Shown: positions 45,303-54,866 of the stretch, one piece after another | How positions within the stretch are numbered: the stretch's first letter is position 1 | How the letters are laid out: each line of letters starts with the position of its first letter | From: Mesostigma viride | Taxonomy: Eukaryota; Streptophyta; Mesostigmatophyceae; Mesostigmatales; Mesostigmataceae | Length of the DNA stretch: 64,000 nucleotides | Direction: 5' to 3' | Assembly (NCBI GenBank): GCA_009746045.1 | Contig: RPFO01001613.1 | Coordinates: 1-64,000, forward strand | Notes under the pieces: model-generated | Database searches by the model: none | What the model was told of the DNA's origin: nothing | Seen by the model: the letters and a program-made list of their open reading frames with translations, nothing else | Position numbers and translations under genes: made by a program

Positions 45303-46386
45303 ATGTCCGGTGTCACTCACTACACCGTGGAGGCCGTCATGCAGCAATGCATCGACACCCTGCAGAGTAGGCAACAGAATCTCGGTCAATGGAAAGAGGA
45401 GGCCGATAAACTCGAACGGGAAGCGCAGTCGACACAAGATTGGGACGCCAAAATGAAGGCCAGGTTGGCCGCGCGGGCCCTTAGAAGCACCATAGCCAAG
45501 GTGGAGGGGGGGAGTATGACGAGTTCCTCCTGGACATCCTGCCCACGTACAGGAAGTACAAGGACACGTTCGACGGCGCCGGGGCCAAGAAGCGCAACAA
45601 GACCGACCCCCCTGGTGGAAAAAAGACAGCGACAAACAGGGGCGAGATATTCCGCGAGTTCATCCGAGTGGTGCAAAAGTACCCTTCCTCAACGTACCGA
45701 CGGGCACGGCACAGGTGACAGACGAGCCGGCCCTGTACGGCTTCTGCCCCGCGTGCAACACCAACATGGTGGAGAACTCGCGAGAGGCGCTGCTCTTGTG
45801 CTCGGCGTGCGGCCTCACGTCCGAGATGTGCAATGACTCGGAAAGGAACGTGCCCTACGGCACCCCCGTGTGCGTCACCGACTACTGCTACAAGCGGATC
45901 AACCACTTCAACGAGACGCTGTCACAGTTCCACGCGAGGGAGAAGTCCTCCATCCCGCAAGAGGTTATCGACAGCCTCGCCACCGAGTTCAAGAAGGCAA
46001 GGATAGCGGACACCAGCGCGCTGACCCCGAGCATAGTGCGCAAGTTCCTTCGCAAGCTTCGGCTATCCAAGTACTTCGAGCACTCCGTCCAGATCACCCA
46101 CATGTTCAGCGGCACCCCTCCGCCCACCATGACCCAGGTGCAGGAGGACAAACTGAGGACCATGTTCCGCCTCGTGCAGGAGCCCTTCGAGCAGGTTGTG
46201 CCAAAGGGGCGCAAGAACTTCCTCAACTACTCGTACTGCATCCACAAGATGTGCCAGCTACTGGAATACGACGAGTTCCTGTCCCACTTCCCCCTCCTGA
46301 AGAGCAAGGAGAAGTTGTGGGATCAGGATGAGATTTGGAAGAACATTTGCAAGAAGCTCAACTGGCAGTTCATCCCCTCCAAGTGA
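45303..46386 (+). CDS. Poxvirus late transcription factor VLTF3-like protein (two frame breaks)
   Basis: The long final frame (from about 45700) has CPACNTNMVENS ... LLLCSACG (zinc ribbon), YKRINHFNETLSQFHARE, RKFLRKLRLSKYFEH, KNFLNYSYCIHKMCQLLE and FPLLKSKEKLWDQDEIWK, a clear VLTF3 (A2L-type) signature conserved in NCLDV. Upstream, MSGVTHYTVEAVMQQC (start 45303) leads to a G7 run (45506-45512), where a -1 shift enters EYDEFLLDILPTYRKY. A second -1 near 45674-45682 joins the zinc-ribbon frame. Two added bases give 361 residues. With VLTF2 it would drive late gene transcription. If the breaks are real, the start at 45715 would give only the zinc-ribbon and C-terminal parts. Confidence 0.85.
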
Positions 46387-46395
46387 CGGCCCGAC

Positions 46396-46871
46396 TCACG
46401 CGCGGGTCTTGCGCCCCAACATCTCGAACCGCAGCACGATCGTCCAATCGGCAAGGTTGGGGATCGCGCTAGACGTGAACTGGTCGATCGTGTCGAGGTG
46501 GCACACCCTGATTTTGACAGAGCCCCCGTCCCGCAGCAGAAAAGGGTCGGACACCGGGAGACAGTTTTGCTGGTCGGTGATAGAGTAGTTGCTAGGGAAG
46601 CGCTTGTGGCCACCGTAGTGGCGATCGGTGTCATGTCGCCACTAGAGCAAGGGAACGCGTCCGACAATATCCCGATGACCGTCCGAGTGCCCTTCGGCAC
46701 GAAACCCTTGATGGACGCAAATAACACGTGCGCCTTCCACCGCCCATCGAGAATGGGAGCGGATGGGTCGGGAGGGATCTGCACAGTCCACTCGTTAAAC
46801 TCGGTGGACACCGTCTTCGCGGTGGTGGACGTGTTGGCAGAGAAGAGCGTCAGCACGTACACGTCTGTCAT
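46396..46871 (-). CDS. Hypothetical protein, beta-rich (frame break near 46640)
   Basis: Starts MTDVYVLTLFSANTSTT at 46871. The first 75 residues (FNEWTVQIPPDPSAPILDGRW) are well ordered. After about 46640 the original frame becomes Ser/Thr/Cys-rich nonsense, while the -1 frame reads HYGGHKRFPSNYS and then DPFLLRDGGSVKIRVCHLDT to a TGA at 46396. One added base gives 158 residues. The stop is 9 bp from that of the convergent VLTF3-like gene. No homopolymer is obvious at the break. The function is unknown; the style resembles small NCLDV virion proteins with a jelly-roll-like beta pattern, which is only an impression. Confidence 0.65.
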
Positions 46872-46954
46872 GGCCACTTTGCTGATAGTAAGCGAGAGAA
46901 TTATGTCGCGCGCGTTTATGTGGCGCGTATTGTGGGCGGTACTTGTTGAAAACG

Positions 46955-47383
46955 ATGACGCTCGGAATCATCTCCATCAACTGCCCCGTGGCCAAGTCGC
47001 TCCCCTACGCCGGAGTGTACCGCCCCGCCATGGCCAAAGCCCACTACTGCGAGGTGGACCTGGACACGGGCGAATATGGCAAACTGTCGGCGCTGCACTC
47101 CTTCCGGTTCAAAGTCCCGCTCAATTCCCGCCCGACAGATGATGACGTGCGCGCCGTTAACATGCTGTTTGCCATATTGAGGGGAAACTATCCGCGCGAT
47201 CACATCACCATCGTCGAGTTCGACGACCACTCGACTCGCTACGGCACCGTCTACATTGTAACGTCAGACGACTCCAATGGCCCCGTGCCCTATAACGACT
47301 TCAAGGCCCACCGCACGGTGCTAGACTTTGAACTGCGCCAAAGCCAGATGGAGGACGGGGGGGTGGTGTACGAGTTCCCTTAA
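46955..47383 (+). CDS. Hypothetical protein, 142 residues
   Basis: Starts MTLGIISINCPVAKSLP at 46955. It looks alpha/beta (AHYCEVDLDTGEYGKLSALH, HITIVEFDDHSTRYGTVYIV). It is divergent from the previous gene (83 bp between starts). AATAAA follows at 47393. No family is recognised. Confidence 0.65.
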   Translation: MTLGIISINCPVAKSLPYAGVYRPAMAKAHYCEVDLDTGEYGKLSALHSFRFKVPLNSRPTDDDVRAVNMLFAILRGNYPRDHITIVEFDDHSTRYGTVYIVTSDDSNGPVPYNDFKAHRTVLDFELRQSQMEDGGVVYEFP

Positions 47384-47392
47384 TATATTTTT

Positions 47393-47398
47393 AATAAA
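47393..47398 (+). terminator. AATAAA polyadenylation-type signal
   Basis: It lies 10 bp after the stop at 47383. Confidence 0.45.
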
Positions 47399-47472
47399 AT
47401 TCAGACACATTGGATGACACAAATCGAGTTTATTTACAATTGCAGGGGTGATAACGCTCCAAAGGCGAACGG

Positions 47473-48000
47473 CTATTGGAGTGCATCGGTCAGCGGGGGC
47501 GTCTTCTCGACACCGCTTGCTCTCAGGCTCTTAAGACCCTTTAACAGCATGGAAGTGACCGACTTGGCAATGACCAATTCCCTCTGTGCGTTGTCCAGCT
47601 GTGTCCTCCACTTCTCTGCAGCCATGTTTTGGCTCCTCAAAGTCATCTCCAACCGTTTGATGTCGGCCTCCTTCTCAGAAATGACCTCTTGGAGTTGTCT
47701 TTTCTGCTTAACAAGCTTGTTCTTCGCCCTCGCGTGCCTCTTCCTGGCGGCATCCTTATCATTCTTGTACTTTGTCATCGCATTCCCCAGAGTGTCCTTT
47801 ATCTCAACAAACTGGGCATGGACAGTGGCCAAGAATTCCCTGGGAACAAGCACCTTGGACGGAGGGGGGTGCTCATTTCCTGCCGTCGAACAGGGCTTTT
47901 CCACCTCATTTAGCTCCGATGGAGGAATGTTTTCCTTGTCGGAATCATAGCTGCAGTCTGAGCCGCTCCACCCCCCATAATTGCTGCCCCTTTCTGCCAT
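47473..48000 (-). CDS. bZIP-like coiled-coil protein
   Basis: 175 residues from MAERGSNYGG at 48000. A Ser/Asp/Pro-rich N-terminus is followed by a basic stretch and heptad region at about 80-130: KDAARKRHARAKNKLVKQKR, then LQEVISEKEADIKRLEMTL. This resembles a bZIP basic region plus zipper (AA..R...R.K), with one residue more than the consensus between Asn and the AA pair. It could be a DNA-binding dimer or merely a charged coiled coil. The AGATCT-rich island lies upstream. Confidence 0.5.
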   Translation of the reverse strand: MAERGSNYGGWSGSDCSYDSDKENIPPSELNEVEKPCSTAGNEHPPPSKVLVPREFLATVHAQFVEIKDTLGNAMTKYKNDKDAARKRHARAKNKLVKQKRQLQEVISEKEADIKRLEMTLRSQNMAAEKWRTQLDNAQRELVIAKSVTSMLLKGLKSLRASGVEKTPPLTDALQ

Positions 48001-48659
48001 AGCCAGAAGCACACTTTAGACGGATGGCAGTCGGAACAGAGGGCCTTTTCACAATGGCTGGCTTTTGCCCACAAGAAATTCCGTGCCATGCAGGCAAATG
48101 CTGAAATTTTACTAGGTGGCAAGATCATACAAATGTTGCCCTGTCAGCAGAGATCTGTGAGATTCCTGCTGACTGTGCATACAGAGATCTTGGTCCGTGC
48201 GAAATCCGAGATCTGGCGTCATCCGTCTGACAGAGAGATCTCCGTACGGATAGTGTGACGTCGGATCTGCCAGATATTTTTTCGTGACTCAGCCGAAATA
48301 GCAGGACCTTCTAGAAGCGAAATCTTGCCCATCCATCTGTGGATACTCCTGGCCGCTGGTTTCTTGCCCAAATTCTTAAAAGGTCTTGCCACCCCTTTGC
48401 ACACCCACAGTCCACAGCCTCCATACCCAGCACCAGTGCCCCTCTACAGGCAGCCATTTTCGCATCTCGTGCGTCCAAAATCCATCTGTGGGCCACAGTC
48501 AGCCAGCTTCAGGTATTGCAGACTGTGTTTTCCTGGCCCTTTGCAAACATTTCTTGGCTTTCCATGCCCCTTGCCACTGTTTCATGGCCTTTTAATGGTG
48601 TCTCTGCCCCTTGCAAACATTTCTTTCCCCTTGGCTGTCTTTTCCTTCTTGCAGGGGTC
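48001..48659. other. Non-coding region with AGATCT island and T-rich leader repeats
   Basis: The first part (48140-48270) has four AGATCT sites separated by words such as gtcagcag and tccgt. The second part (48370-48650) is T/C-rich, with the phrase cccttgcaaacatttct repeated near 48536 and 48607. It ends ttccttcttgcag|gggtc just before the RING gene ATG, so a 5' UTR intron acceptor is possible. No gene is seen. Confidence 0.55.
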
Positions 48660-49603
48660 ATGAGTGCTCATCAGCCTGCATGGGATCAACCTGTGTTGGA
48701 GGACAAGACCACGTGGATGCATAACCCAGAAACGGGAGAGAAGATCTACCGGACCCAGAAAAACAAGGCGGATGCTGAGAACTGGAAGAAGAACAACCCT
48801 GGGAAGGAGCCCCACGTCCCCACCCAGAGGTGCTTACGTTGCAAGCAGCTGAAGCCAACAGACTCCTTCCTCACCGAGTCGGGCAAGTGGGACGAGTGCA
48901 ATCCATGCCGCGACAACATGGAGAAGTTTGCCAGAAGGAGGGACGACTCCATTCGCGCGACTGCCAAGAAGGAGGTCGCCAGGATCGCTGGAGGGGCGGT
49001 GTCGGAGGATCTCCCAATCCTTCCCAAGTGCGGCAGGGGGGATAAGGAGTTTGAGGATGCCATCAGACAGGTACGCGATTACAGCGTCGGGGGGGGGGCG
49101 ACGAGGGGCTGGACGGTCTGGGCTCTTGCCTTCTGTGCGAGGAACGCCTCGAAAGCGTTCACGTCCCCACAACCAAGCAGAGGCACTTCCACGCCGGCGG
49201 TGCTTGCGGTGGCTGCGTAGTGCAGTTCCTGATCAAGCAGGAGGACGACAGCGACGCCGACTGCCCCATCTGCATCGTGGAGAAGCGCCCCCTGGACCTG
49301 GTGGCCAAGCTGCAGTTCCCCTACTTCACCTTCGACTTCACGCTGACGGCCCTCGCCCACGTACTCAACGGCGACTGGTACGGCGGTGCGGACTTCTTCA
49401 TGCTGCAGGAGGAGGAGAAGGAGCCCGAGGAGCTGCCCCCTGTTTGCCCCGTCGAGGAGCCGGCGAGGGCGCGCGCACTGGGGGCGGGCGTCGACGCCGA
49501 GAGCGCATTGAAGTGCGAGGAGACGTTTCTGAGTGGCACCCAGCCTGGTGACAAGTGGGAGGTGGAGGTGATCGAGGAGACCCCCCCTCTCCCAAGCGCG
49601 TGA
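48660..49603 (+). CDS. RING-type zinc finger protein, putative E3 ubiquitin ligase (frame broken at G10)
   Basis: Starts MSAHQPAWDQPVLED at 48660. The N-terminal zinc ribbon is CLRCKQLKPTDSF with CNPC 20 residues on (about residues 60-85), the same type as in the HNH gene. At a G10 run (49089-49098) a -1 shift enters the frame with CLLCEER (about 157), then FHAGGACGGC and CPICIVEKRPLD, a RING-like C-x2-C ... H ... C-x2-C ... C-P-x-C pattern. One added base gives 314 residues. The Glu/Ala-rich tail is disordered. RING proteins direct ubiquitin to targets. Together with the OTU protein this suggests the virus manipulates ubiquitin in both directions. Confidence 0.68.
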
Positions 49604-49722
49604 GGCCGTTTAGGCGGTGTGCCCCCACTCTTCCGTTTGGCAAGTGATATGCGTGTCTCACTATGCTTGATGGAATTTGCCAAGTTAACTCCAGATGGAA
49701 TTGTGAAGTTAATTAACAAATC

Positions 49723-49728
49723 AATAAA
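49723..49728 (+). terminator. AATAAA polyadenylation-type signal
   Basis: It lies about 120 bp after the RING gene stop, in AT-rich DNA. Between it and the next gene (to 49885) nothing else is seen. Confidence 0.4.
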
Positions 49729-49885
49729 GTTGAGCACATTATGTCCCACTCCTCGTGTCTTTCGGCTTCGTAATCAGCTCATGACCCACTAGAATCTCGC
49801 TAGCCTTGTCAGTACGTACCCCGGGCGTCCACGGGTGCGCCCACTCACAGCTAGATTTACCTTAGAATAGTACGCACCATCCACC

Positions 49886-50728
49886 ATGTCCCAGGTGGTC
49901 CGCTACCTGACCCCCGCGGACGGGACAGAGGAGGACCCCCGGTTCAGTGGCAAGATCCGCGTGACGGATGACGGCAGAATCTCCGTGTATGATGCCATGG
50001 CTGCTATTGGCATTTCACAGCCCAGAGTGTACTTTCTCAACCTTCAAAAGGCCAATGAGGAGGTTGTTAAAATTTTTAACTACCTCAAATTCCCTGGCCC
50101 TGGCCAGCGAGAGACGCCCGTGACCGACCGACAGGGCATGGCCAAGATTATAATGCTGCTGCCCGGCAAGGTCGCCGCCAAGTTCAGGGATGAGCTGTCC
50201 ATCCTCCTGGAGCGCTACCTTAATGCTGACCGCACTCTCGCCGAGGACATTCTGCGGAGGGCAGATGCCAAGGAGGACGCCATAGCCAACCTGGCTGACA
50301 ATACCCGCATCCGCAACTCGTGTGCCGCGAAGGCACTGGGCGAAACCATCAAGGGGTACATCGACTCTCACGACTGTGGTCCGATCTACGCAATGGTTCA
50401 CGACACCAACAATGTCGCCGCAACTGGAAAGAAGGCCAGCGAGTTAAAGGCCATGTTTGGGGCATCCAAGTCCTCGTCGTCGCGCGACCTACTGACAGAA
50501 AAGCAGAGTGCCGCCATGCTATTGTTACAGCTGTGCGAGGCTGATGAGATAAAAATGACCGGCGATAACCCCCTCACTGTGGCCAAGAGGAACAGAGAGA
50601 CATTTGAGCCGGTGTTTAAGGCAAAAGGTCTGCATGACGAATTTGCGCATGAGGAGTGCATCAGGGACAATGTGAAAGTCATGCGGCTTAACCAGAAGGC
50701 CACCAAGGCCAATGTCATTTCAGCTTAA
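49886..50728 (+). CDS. KilA/BRO-like putative DNA-binding protein
   Basis: 280 residues starting MSQVVRYLTPADGTEED. The N-terminal part (KIRVTDDGRISVYDAMAAIG, then FNYLKFPGPGQRETPVTDRQ) and LLPGKVAAKFRDELSILLERYL resemble the antirepressor/BRO-type domain spread through large DNA viruses. A helical C-terminal half follows (KNR-rich, ASKSSSSRDLLTEKQSAA). It probably binds DNA and may regulate genes. The frame is intact. AATAAA at 50739 and then the piggyBac-like element follow directly. Confidence 0.55.
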   Translation: MSQVVRYLTPADGTEEDPRFSGKIRVTDDGRISVYDAMAAIGISQPRVYFLNLQKANEEVVKIFNYLKFPGPGQRETPVTDRQGMAKIIMLLPGKVAAKFRDELSILLERYLNADRTLAEDILRRADAKEDAIANLADNTRIRNSCAAKALGETIKGYIDSHDCGPIYAMVHDTNNVAATGKKASELKAMFGASKSSSSRDLLTEKQSAAMLLLQLCEADEIKMTGDNPLTVAKRNRETFEPVFKAKGLHDEFAHEECIRDNVKVMRLNQKATKANVISA

Positions 50729-50738
50729 ATAGTGAAGT

Positions 50739-50744
50739 AATAAA
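50739..50744 (+). terminator. AATAAA polyadenylation-type signal
   Basis: It lies 11 bp after the stop at 50728 and about 20 bp before the TTAA border of the transposon. Confidence 0.5.
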
Positions 50745-51095
50745 GCATCCTATTCCTCTTAACCCCTCAACCGTCTTTGACTCGTGACTAAAATGAGTCA
50801 CGAGTTGCACAGTATGCCACAGGTGCCCCCATTCAGCCTAATTATTTTTTCTAGACCATACTAGGAACCAAGCATAACCATATTAGGGCCCACCTGGGGG
50901 TATAGTGGGTGGTCCCAGTGCTAGCCCCCCCTGCTCTATAAATAGCCCCCCCCTCAGGGGGGTACGGTGAGTGTGCGCGGTGACACCCTTATAATGGATG
51001 ATAGACCCCTTTCCTCAATGAGTTGACCCTGGGGTTGGTTTTGTAGATAGATTTTTTAGTTAGGATGGGATACAAACACTAAAAATTGTAACTCC

Positions 51096-51575
51096 CCCAG
51101 GGACCCATCAGCTGGTGCTAAAAATAACTGGTGACTATTTCGAGTCGCGAGTTTTTGGGGGGCTAAAATAGGCATCCTAGTGCAGTTTTGAACATGGAAA
51201 CGATATGCAAGCATGGAGTATGGGCAAACATGCATGCTAACACTTATTCCAACCTGTGTGCCACCAATACCTGCCATAACCACTACAGGTCCCTGCCGGA
51301 TATGATTGGAGACGACTACGCGCGGGCCGCGAGTACGGGGTTCACAACCTTATCATACATGATGGAGCACGTATACCTTGGATTTCACCCTAGTATTTCA
51401 GGGGGGACTGCAACTGTACCCAAGCACTACATCCAAACACTTACATGTCTTGTTTCACCCAGGGACCCACAAGATAATGCTAAAAATAGCTGGTGACTAT
51501 TCTGAGTGACCAGTTTGGGGGGGCTAGAATAAACATCCTAGTGCAGTTTTGAACATGGAAATGATAGGTAAGCAT
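51096..51575. repeat. Direct repeats inside the piggyBac-like element
   Basis: Two similar blocks of about 115 bp (about 51096-51212 and 51458-51575) share cccagggacccaca/tca, gctaaaaata, ctggtgactatt and catcctagtgcagttttgaacatgg. A fainter third copy is near 51735-51840. All are non-coding. Confidence 0.7.
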
Positions 51576-52260
51576 GAAACATGCATGATTATGTTTATTC
51601 CAGCTCCTATGTGGCACAAATATATGCCACAATAAGCGTAAATGCTTGCAGACCCGCTGATACTGTGGTACTTATTTTTACATGCATGATGGACCTTGCA
51701 CACAAAGTCAAAACATCCCAGCACTCCTAGATAAATTAGTGACCAAGGGACCATGCATGCAGTAACACTGAAAATTGCCAACTAGAAATAGGTGGCACTG
51801 TGACCATCACGGAGCAGATTTTCAAACTGCACAAGTTATGCATAAACATGAAAGCTAATAAGACATGACCATGAAACAATAACCCATGCAGGCTAACAAC
51901 ATGAAACCAAATAACACATGCACAGGTGGGTCCATGAAACAATAACACACACTTCAAACCATGCCGGCCCATGGTGATACACGGCGCGCATGAGCGCGGG
52001 CAGGAAAGGCCAAACGCCATGCCACGTAGGCAACAAATGCTAGCATTCTTAGTCAGCCTCCGTAGGACTATATCCCAGGCGGACATGCTCCGCCCTGAGA
52101 TGGCGGCGCCGCGCCACCCCCTTGAGCTTCCGGGTGGTGGCTGCTGACCCCTCGTGGTAGTGGCGCCCTTGAAATTCTTGGCGCATTCGCCACGCTGGGA
52201 GAGGCGCTGCCATACCCGCTGCTTCGTCACGTTGAAGTCCAGCCCCTCCACCTGCCCGGA

Positions 52261-53310
52261 GTGGAAGAGGCCGAAGCAGTTCCGCTCGCTGTTGCTGCAG
52301 AACGCCATGTCACAGTGCTCGCACATGACCGAGGTCTTGTGCTTCCTGCCTTGCGCGCAGCACAGTTGGCACAGCACCTGCTCCACCCAGAAATTTGCCC
52401 ATCTCATGCATTGTTAAGGGGTGCCACTCACGCTCACCTGGCTTGCCCGCCCCCTTGAGCTCAGCATAGTCGTTGGTCTCCTTGACAATCTTGGCCACGA
52501 CATCACGTTGGGACCAGAAAAGGGAGAACAGCCCGAGGGGCCCAAACTCGAGCTGGGCAGGGGAAAGGTTTTGATAGCAGGCGGTACCCGTCATCGGCGA
52601 CAGCACCGGAGTATCGGGAAAAGGAAACACACCTGGCTTGCCGAAACCAGATTTCCAGACAGTCTCGGCTGGCTCCTCAGTGGCAGGAGTGTCGTTAGGA
52701 AAAACGAATCATCGAGCTCAGCCTCACCGCTCGGCACCGGACCCTCCGCACCCTTCTGGTAAACAAAGTCGTCATCGGAAGCGTCCGAGACAACGCTCTC
52801 GCTGGCCGCCGCCTTGGTCTGACGGCGCCTTTTCGGGGCGTGGCTGATGGCTGGGTTCTTCTTCGGGTTGCCGACAGCGCGCTTCCCCGGCTCGCGTCGC
52901 TTGACCGGTGTGGGCAGCTCGATATCCTCGGATTTGTCGTCGTCGTCCTCGCCGGCGTCAGAATCGCTATCCTGGCCCTGCTCGCTATCATCGTCACTGC
53001 TACCTGCCGTTGGGACCTTCCTGGCGGCGCATTCTTTCACTAGAGCTTCGTACTCATCTGAGCTGCACGAATATATGAAAATCTGCTCACGGGTGAATGG
53101 GTACGTGAGCTTGTCGTCCGGGAAATAGCACCGTGCACCATCTCCGGACCTGTTCACTGTCACTACCTTGCCCGGCAAACGTACCTCGCTTTGTTTTTCC
53201 CCATACTGCTCTATCGCCCAGTCTCGTCCGAATTTTTCCACAGGCACTGCCATGAAAATGCCCTTCTTTACCTTGAAAGTCCGTATATCTGCCTGCATTT
53301 CGTCCGCCAT
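52261..53310 (-). pseudogene. piggyBac transposase remnant lacking most of the catalytic domain
   Basis: Starts MADEMQADIRTFKVKK at 53310. The N-terminal 210 residues are acidic and basic by turns (DSDSDAGEDDDDKSEDIE, APKRRRQTK). A -1 change near 52640 leads to LGLFSLFWSQRDVVAKIVK, ETNDY and WHPLTMHEMGKFLG, which match the start of the piggyBac DDE region. The frame then jumps to the C-terminal Cys-rich domain CQLCCAQGRKHKTSVMCEHC ... CFGLFH. The roughly 250-300 residues that hold the three catalytic Asp are missing. GTGAGC near the junction might be a splice donor, so an intron cannot be excluded there. The product cannot catalyse transposition unless a spliced form differs. Confidence 0.72.
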
Positions 53311-53621
53311 GTCTACGTCCGCGCTCCCCCCTTTTTTCGCATCCTTCGTTTTCGTACGTTTTTGTCAATTTTTTTTACCGCCCAAACCTGCATGCACCAG
53401 GGTACCCTGTTGACTTTGACCAGGGTTTCCACCCTGATACGGTGGTCAAATACGGTCAGACAAGTGTCCTACGGATAGAGTGAATCTAGATCTTTTCGGT
53501 GGTCTAGTTGGTTCCCGCCAAAACCCTCCCGCCAAATCCCTACAGGGCGCACAAACTCATGCCGAATGTGAGGCATGAGAAAAACTCGCAGTCGAAAATC
53601 GGCACGAGGACGGTTTAGGGG

Positions 53622-54404
53622 TTAATCGTTCATGTCGATGTCCGCGTCGATCTTGGGGGCCAGCGCAAACATGAGCACGCCCAAGTCCCCCACCTTGTAC
53701 TTCACTATGATGGGGTAATCGTGGCTCAAGAACAGCTGCACACTATTGCACAGTCCGGCGCTCTTAGAAAACGTGCACAGGTAACGCAGCGAGTACACCT
53801 CGTTGATGACCTCCTTCTCGTCCTTCACGTCCACCTCCATCTCGGGGAACTCCTCCCCGATCTCCAAGTGACAATCGCCGATGTCGCCGGAGCACGACAT
53901 GGTGATGTGCCTGCCCTCGCACTTCACGTTCACCGTGTCGGCCACCACCGAGAGGTCGCGGCAGATCTTTTGGAACTCCGAGCTGACCATGGTGATCGCG
54001 ACCGAGTACTCCTTCTCGGGTATTTCCAGACTGCTCTCGTCGATGTCCAGCAGCTTCATCGTGTAGGACCACTTGGTGTTCTTCACCTTGTTCACGATGT
54101 TGATCTCCATCACCTCCTGTTTCGTCACATCGAGCCGCAGCTCGAGCTCGTCGTTGCTGGACACGTTCTTCAGCAGCTTGTACAGGTTCAGCAGGCTCAC
54201 GCCCACCGTGAAGTTCTGCGAGCAAGAGTACTCCTCGATCTTGTCCGCTTGCAGGTTCACATGGAACAGAGCGCAGTGGCACCCGTCCATGGCGGTGATG
54301 TGCACGCCATTGGGGTCGAACCGCACATTCACGTCGTTGGTCAGCTCCTTCAGCGCCTCCACCAGCAGCTTAATGGACGACCCCTGGACGGTCCTGAACT
54401 CCAT
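53622..54404 (-). CDS. PCNA: PCNA (DNA polymerase sliding clamp)
   Basis: 260 residues, the standard PCNA length. It forms a trimeric ring that holds DNA polymerase and repair factors on DNA. Typical segments are visible: VDPNGVHITAMD-type FDPNGVHITAMDGCHCALFH (about 30-50), SLLNLYKLLKNV, VTKQEVMEIN-type linker region, EFQKICRDLSVVADTV (about 145-160), and the C-terminal GDLGVLMFALAPKID. The frame is intact. The stop TAA (53622-53624) is part of the TTAA border of the adjacent transposon. The upstream gap (54405-54494) is short and GC-rich. IxxFF-type tails in two other proteins of this window are possible partners. Confidence 0.95.
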   Translation of the reverse strand: MEFRTVQGSSIKLLVEALKELTNDVNVRFDPNGVHITAMDGCHCALFHVNLQADKIEEYSCSQNFTVGVSLLNLYKLLKNVSSNDELELRLDVTKQEVMEINIVNKVKNTKWSYTMKLLDIDESSLEIPEKEYSVAITMVSSEFQKICRDLSVVADTVNVKCEGRHITMSCSGDIGDCHLEIGEEFPEMEVDVKDEKEVINEVYSLRYLCTFSKSAGLCNSVQLFLSHDYPIIVKYKVGDLGVLMFALAPKIDADIDMND

Positions 54405-54494
54405 TATGGTACGCGTGCGACTGTTTTTGTGCTAATGTAAGCGCGGGAGCGTCCAGACGAGGACGAGCGTCCGGCAGCGGACACGGTGCGGCGG

Positions 54495-54776
54495 CTAGGG
54501 TGGGAGCTCGAACGGGGCCTCGTACACAATGGCTCCGAGTAAGGTGTAGTTTATGAAGTTCGGGTCGGTGTCCTCCTGTATCGGATTCCTTCCGTTCTTC
54601 TGCAGCACGTACATGGCCGTGTGCCATTCCCCGTCCCTTTTCACCTGCGTGGTATACAGCCTGAAGTTGCCGATGTCCAATGGGTTTGTGGACAACAAAC
54701 TGTCCCCCGTCGCCGTGAACCGGATGCGGTTGTTTATGTTGACGTAATCGGCTGTCAAGCGGGTGACGGAAGACAT
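54495..54776 (-). CDS. Hypothetical protein, 93 residues
   Basis: Starts MSSVTRLTADYVNINNR at 54776 and ends YEAPFELPP. It looks beta-rich (RIRFTATGDSLLSTNPLDIG, WHTAMYVLQKNG). It lies upstream of PCNA on the same strand (90 bp gap). The frame is open further upstream but overlaps the divergent gene, so the ATG at 54776 is preferred. It is possibly a small virion protein; no family is recognised. Confidence 0.6.
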   Translation of the reverse strand: MSSVTRLTADYVNINNRIRFTATGDSLLSTNPLDIGNFRLYTTQVKRDGEWHTAMYVLQKNGRNPIQEDTDPNFINYTLLGAIVYEAPFELPP

Positions 54777-54866
54777 CGTGCTGATTATAGCAACAGGAAA
54801 TATGTCGCCACCAACCGCGGCCAGAAGGGACCAATTAAAATATAAAGTACACGTAAGAACGCCAGC

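Larger units (their letters stand above)
50763..53621 (-). mobile_element. piggyBac-like DNA transposon, internally deleted
   Basis: 2859 bp with TTAA on each side (50759-50762 and 53622-53625). The ends are CCCCTCAACCGTC at the left and, read inward from the right, CCCCTAAACCGTC (one mismatch); piggyBac ends typically start CCC. A subterminal palindrome ACTCGTGACT-aaaa-TGAGTCACGAGT lies at the left and CTCATGCC...GGCATGAG at the right, a layout like that of the 35.6-37.3 kb element. The minus strand carries transposase fragments (52261-53310). The left half is AT-rich with internal direct repeats. The right TTAA contains the PCNA stop codon, so insertion left PCNA intact. Confidence 0.85.
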
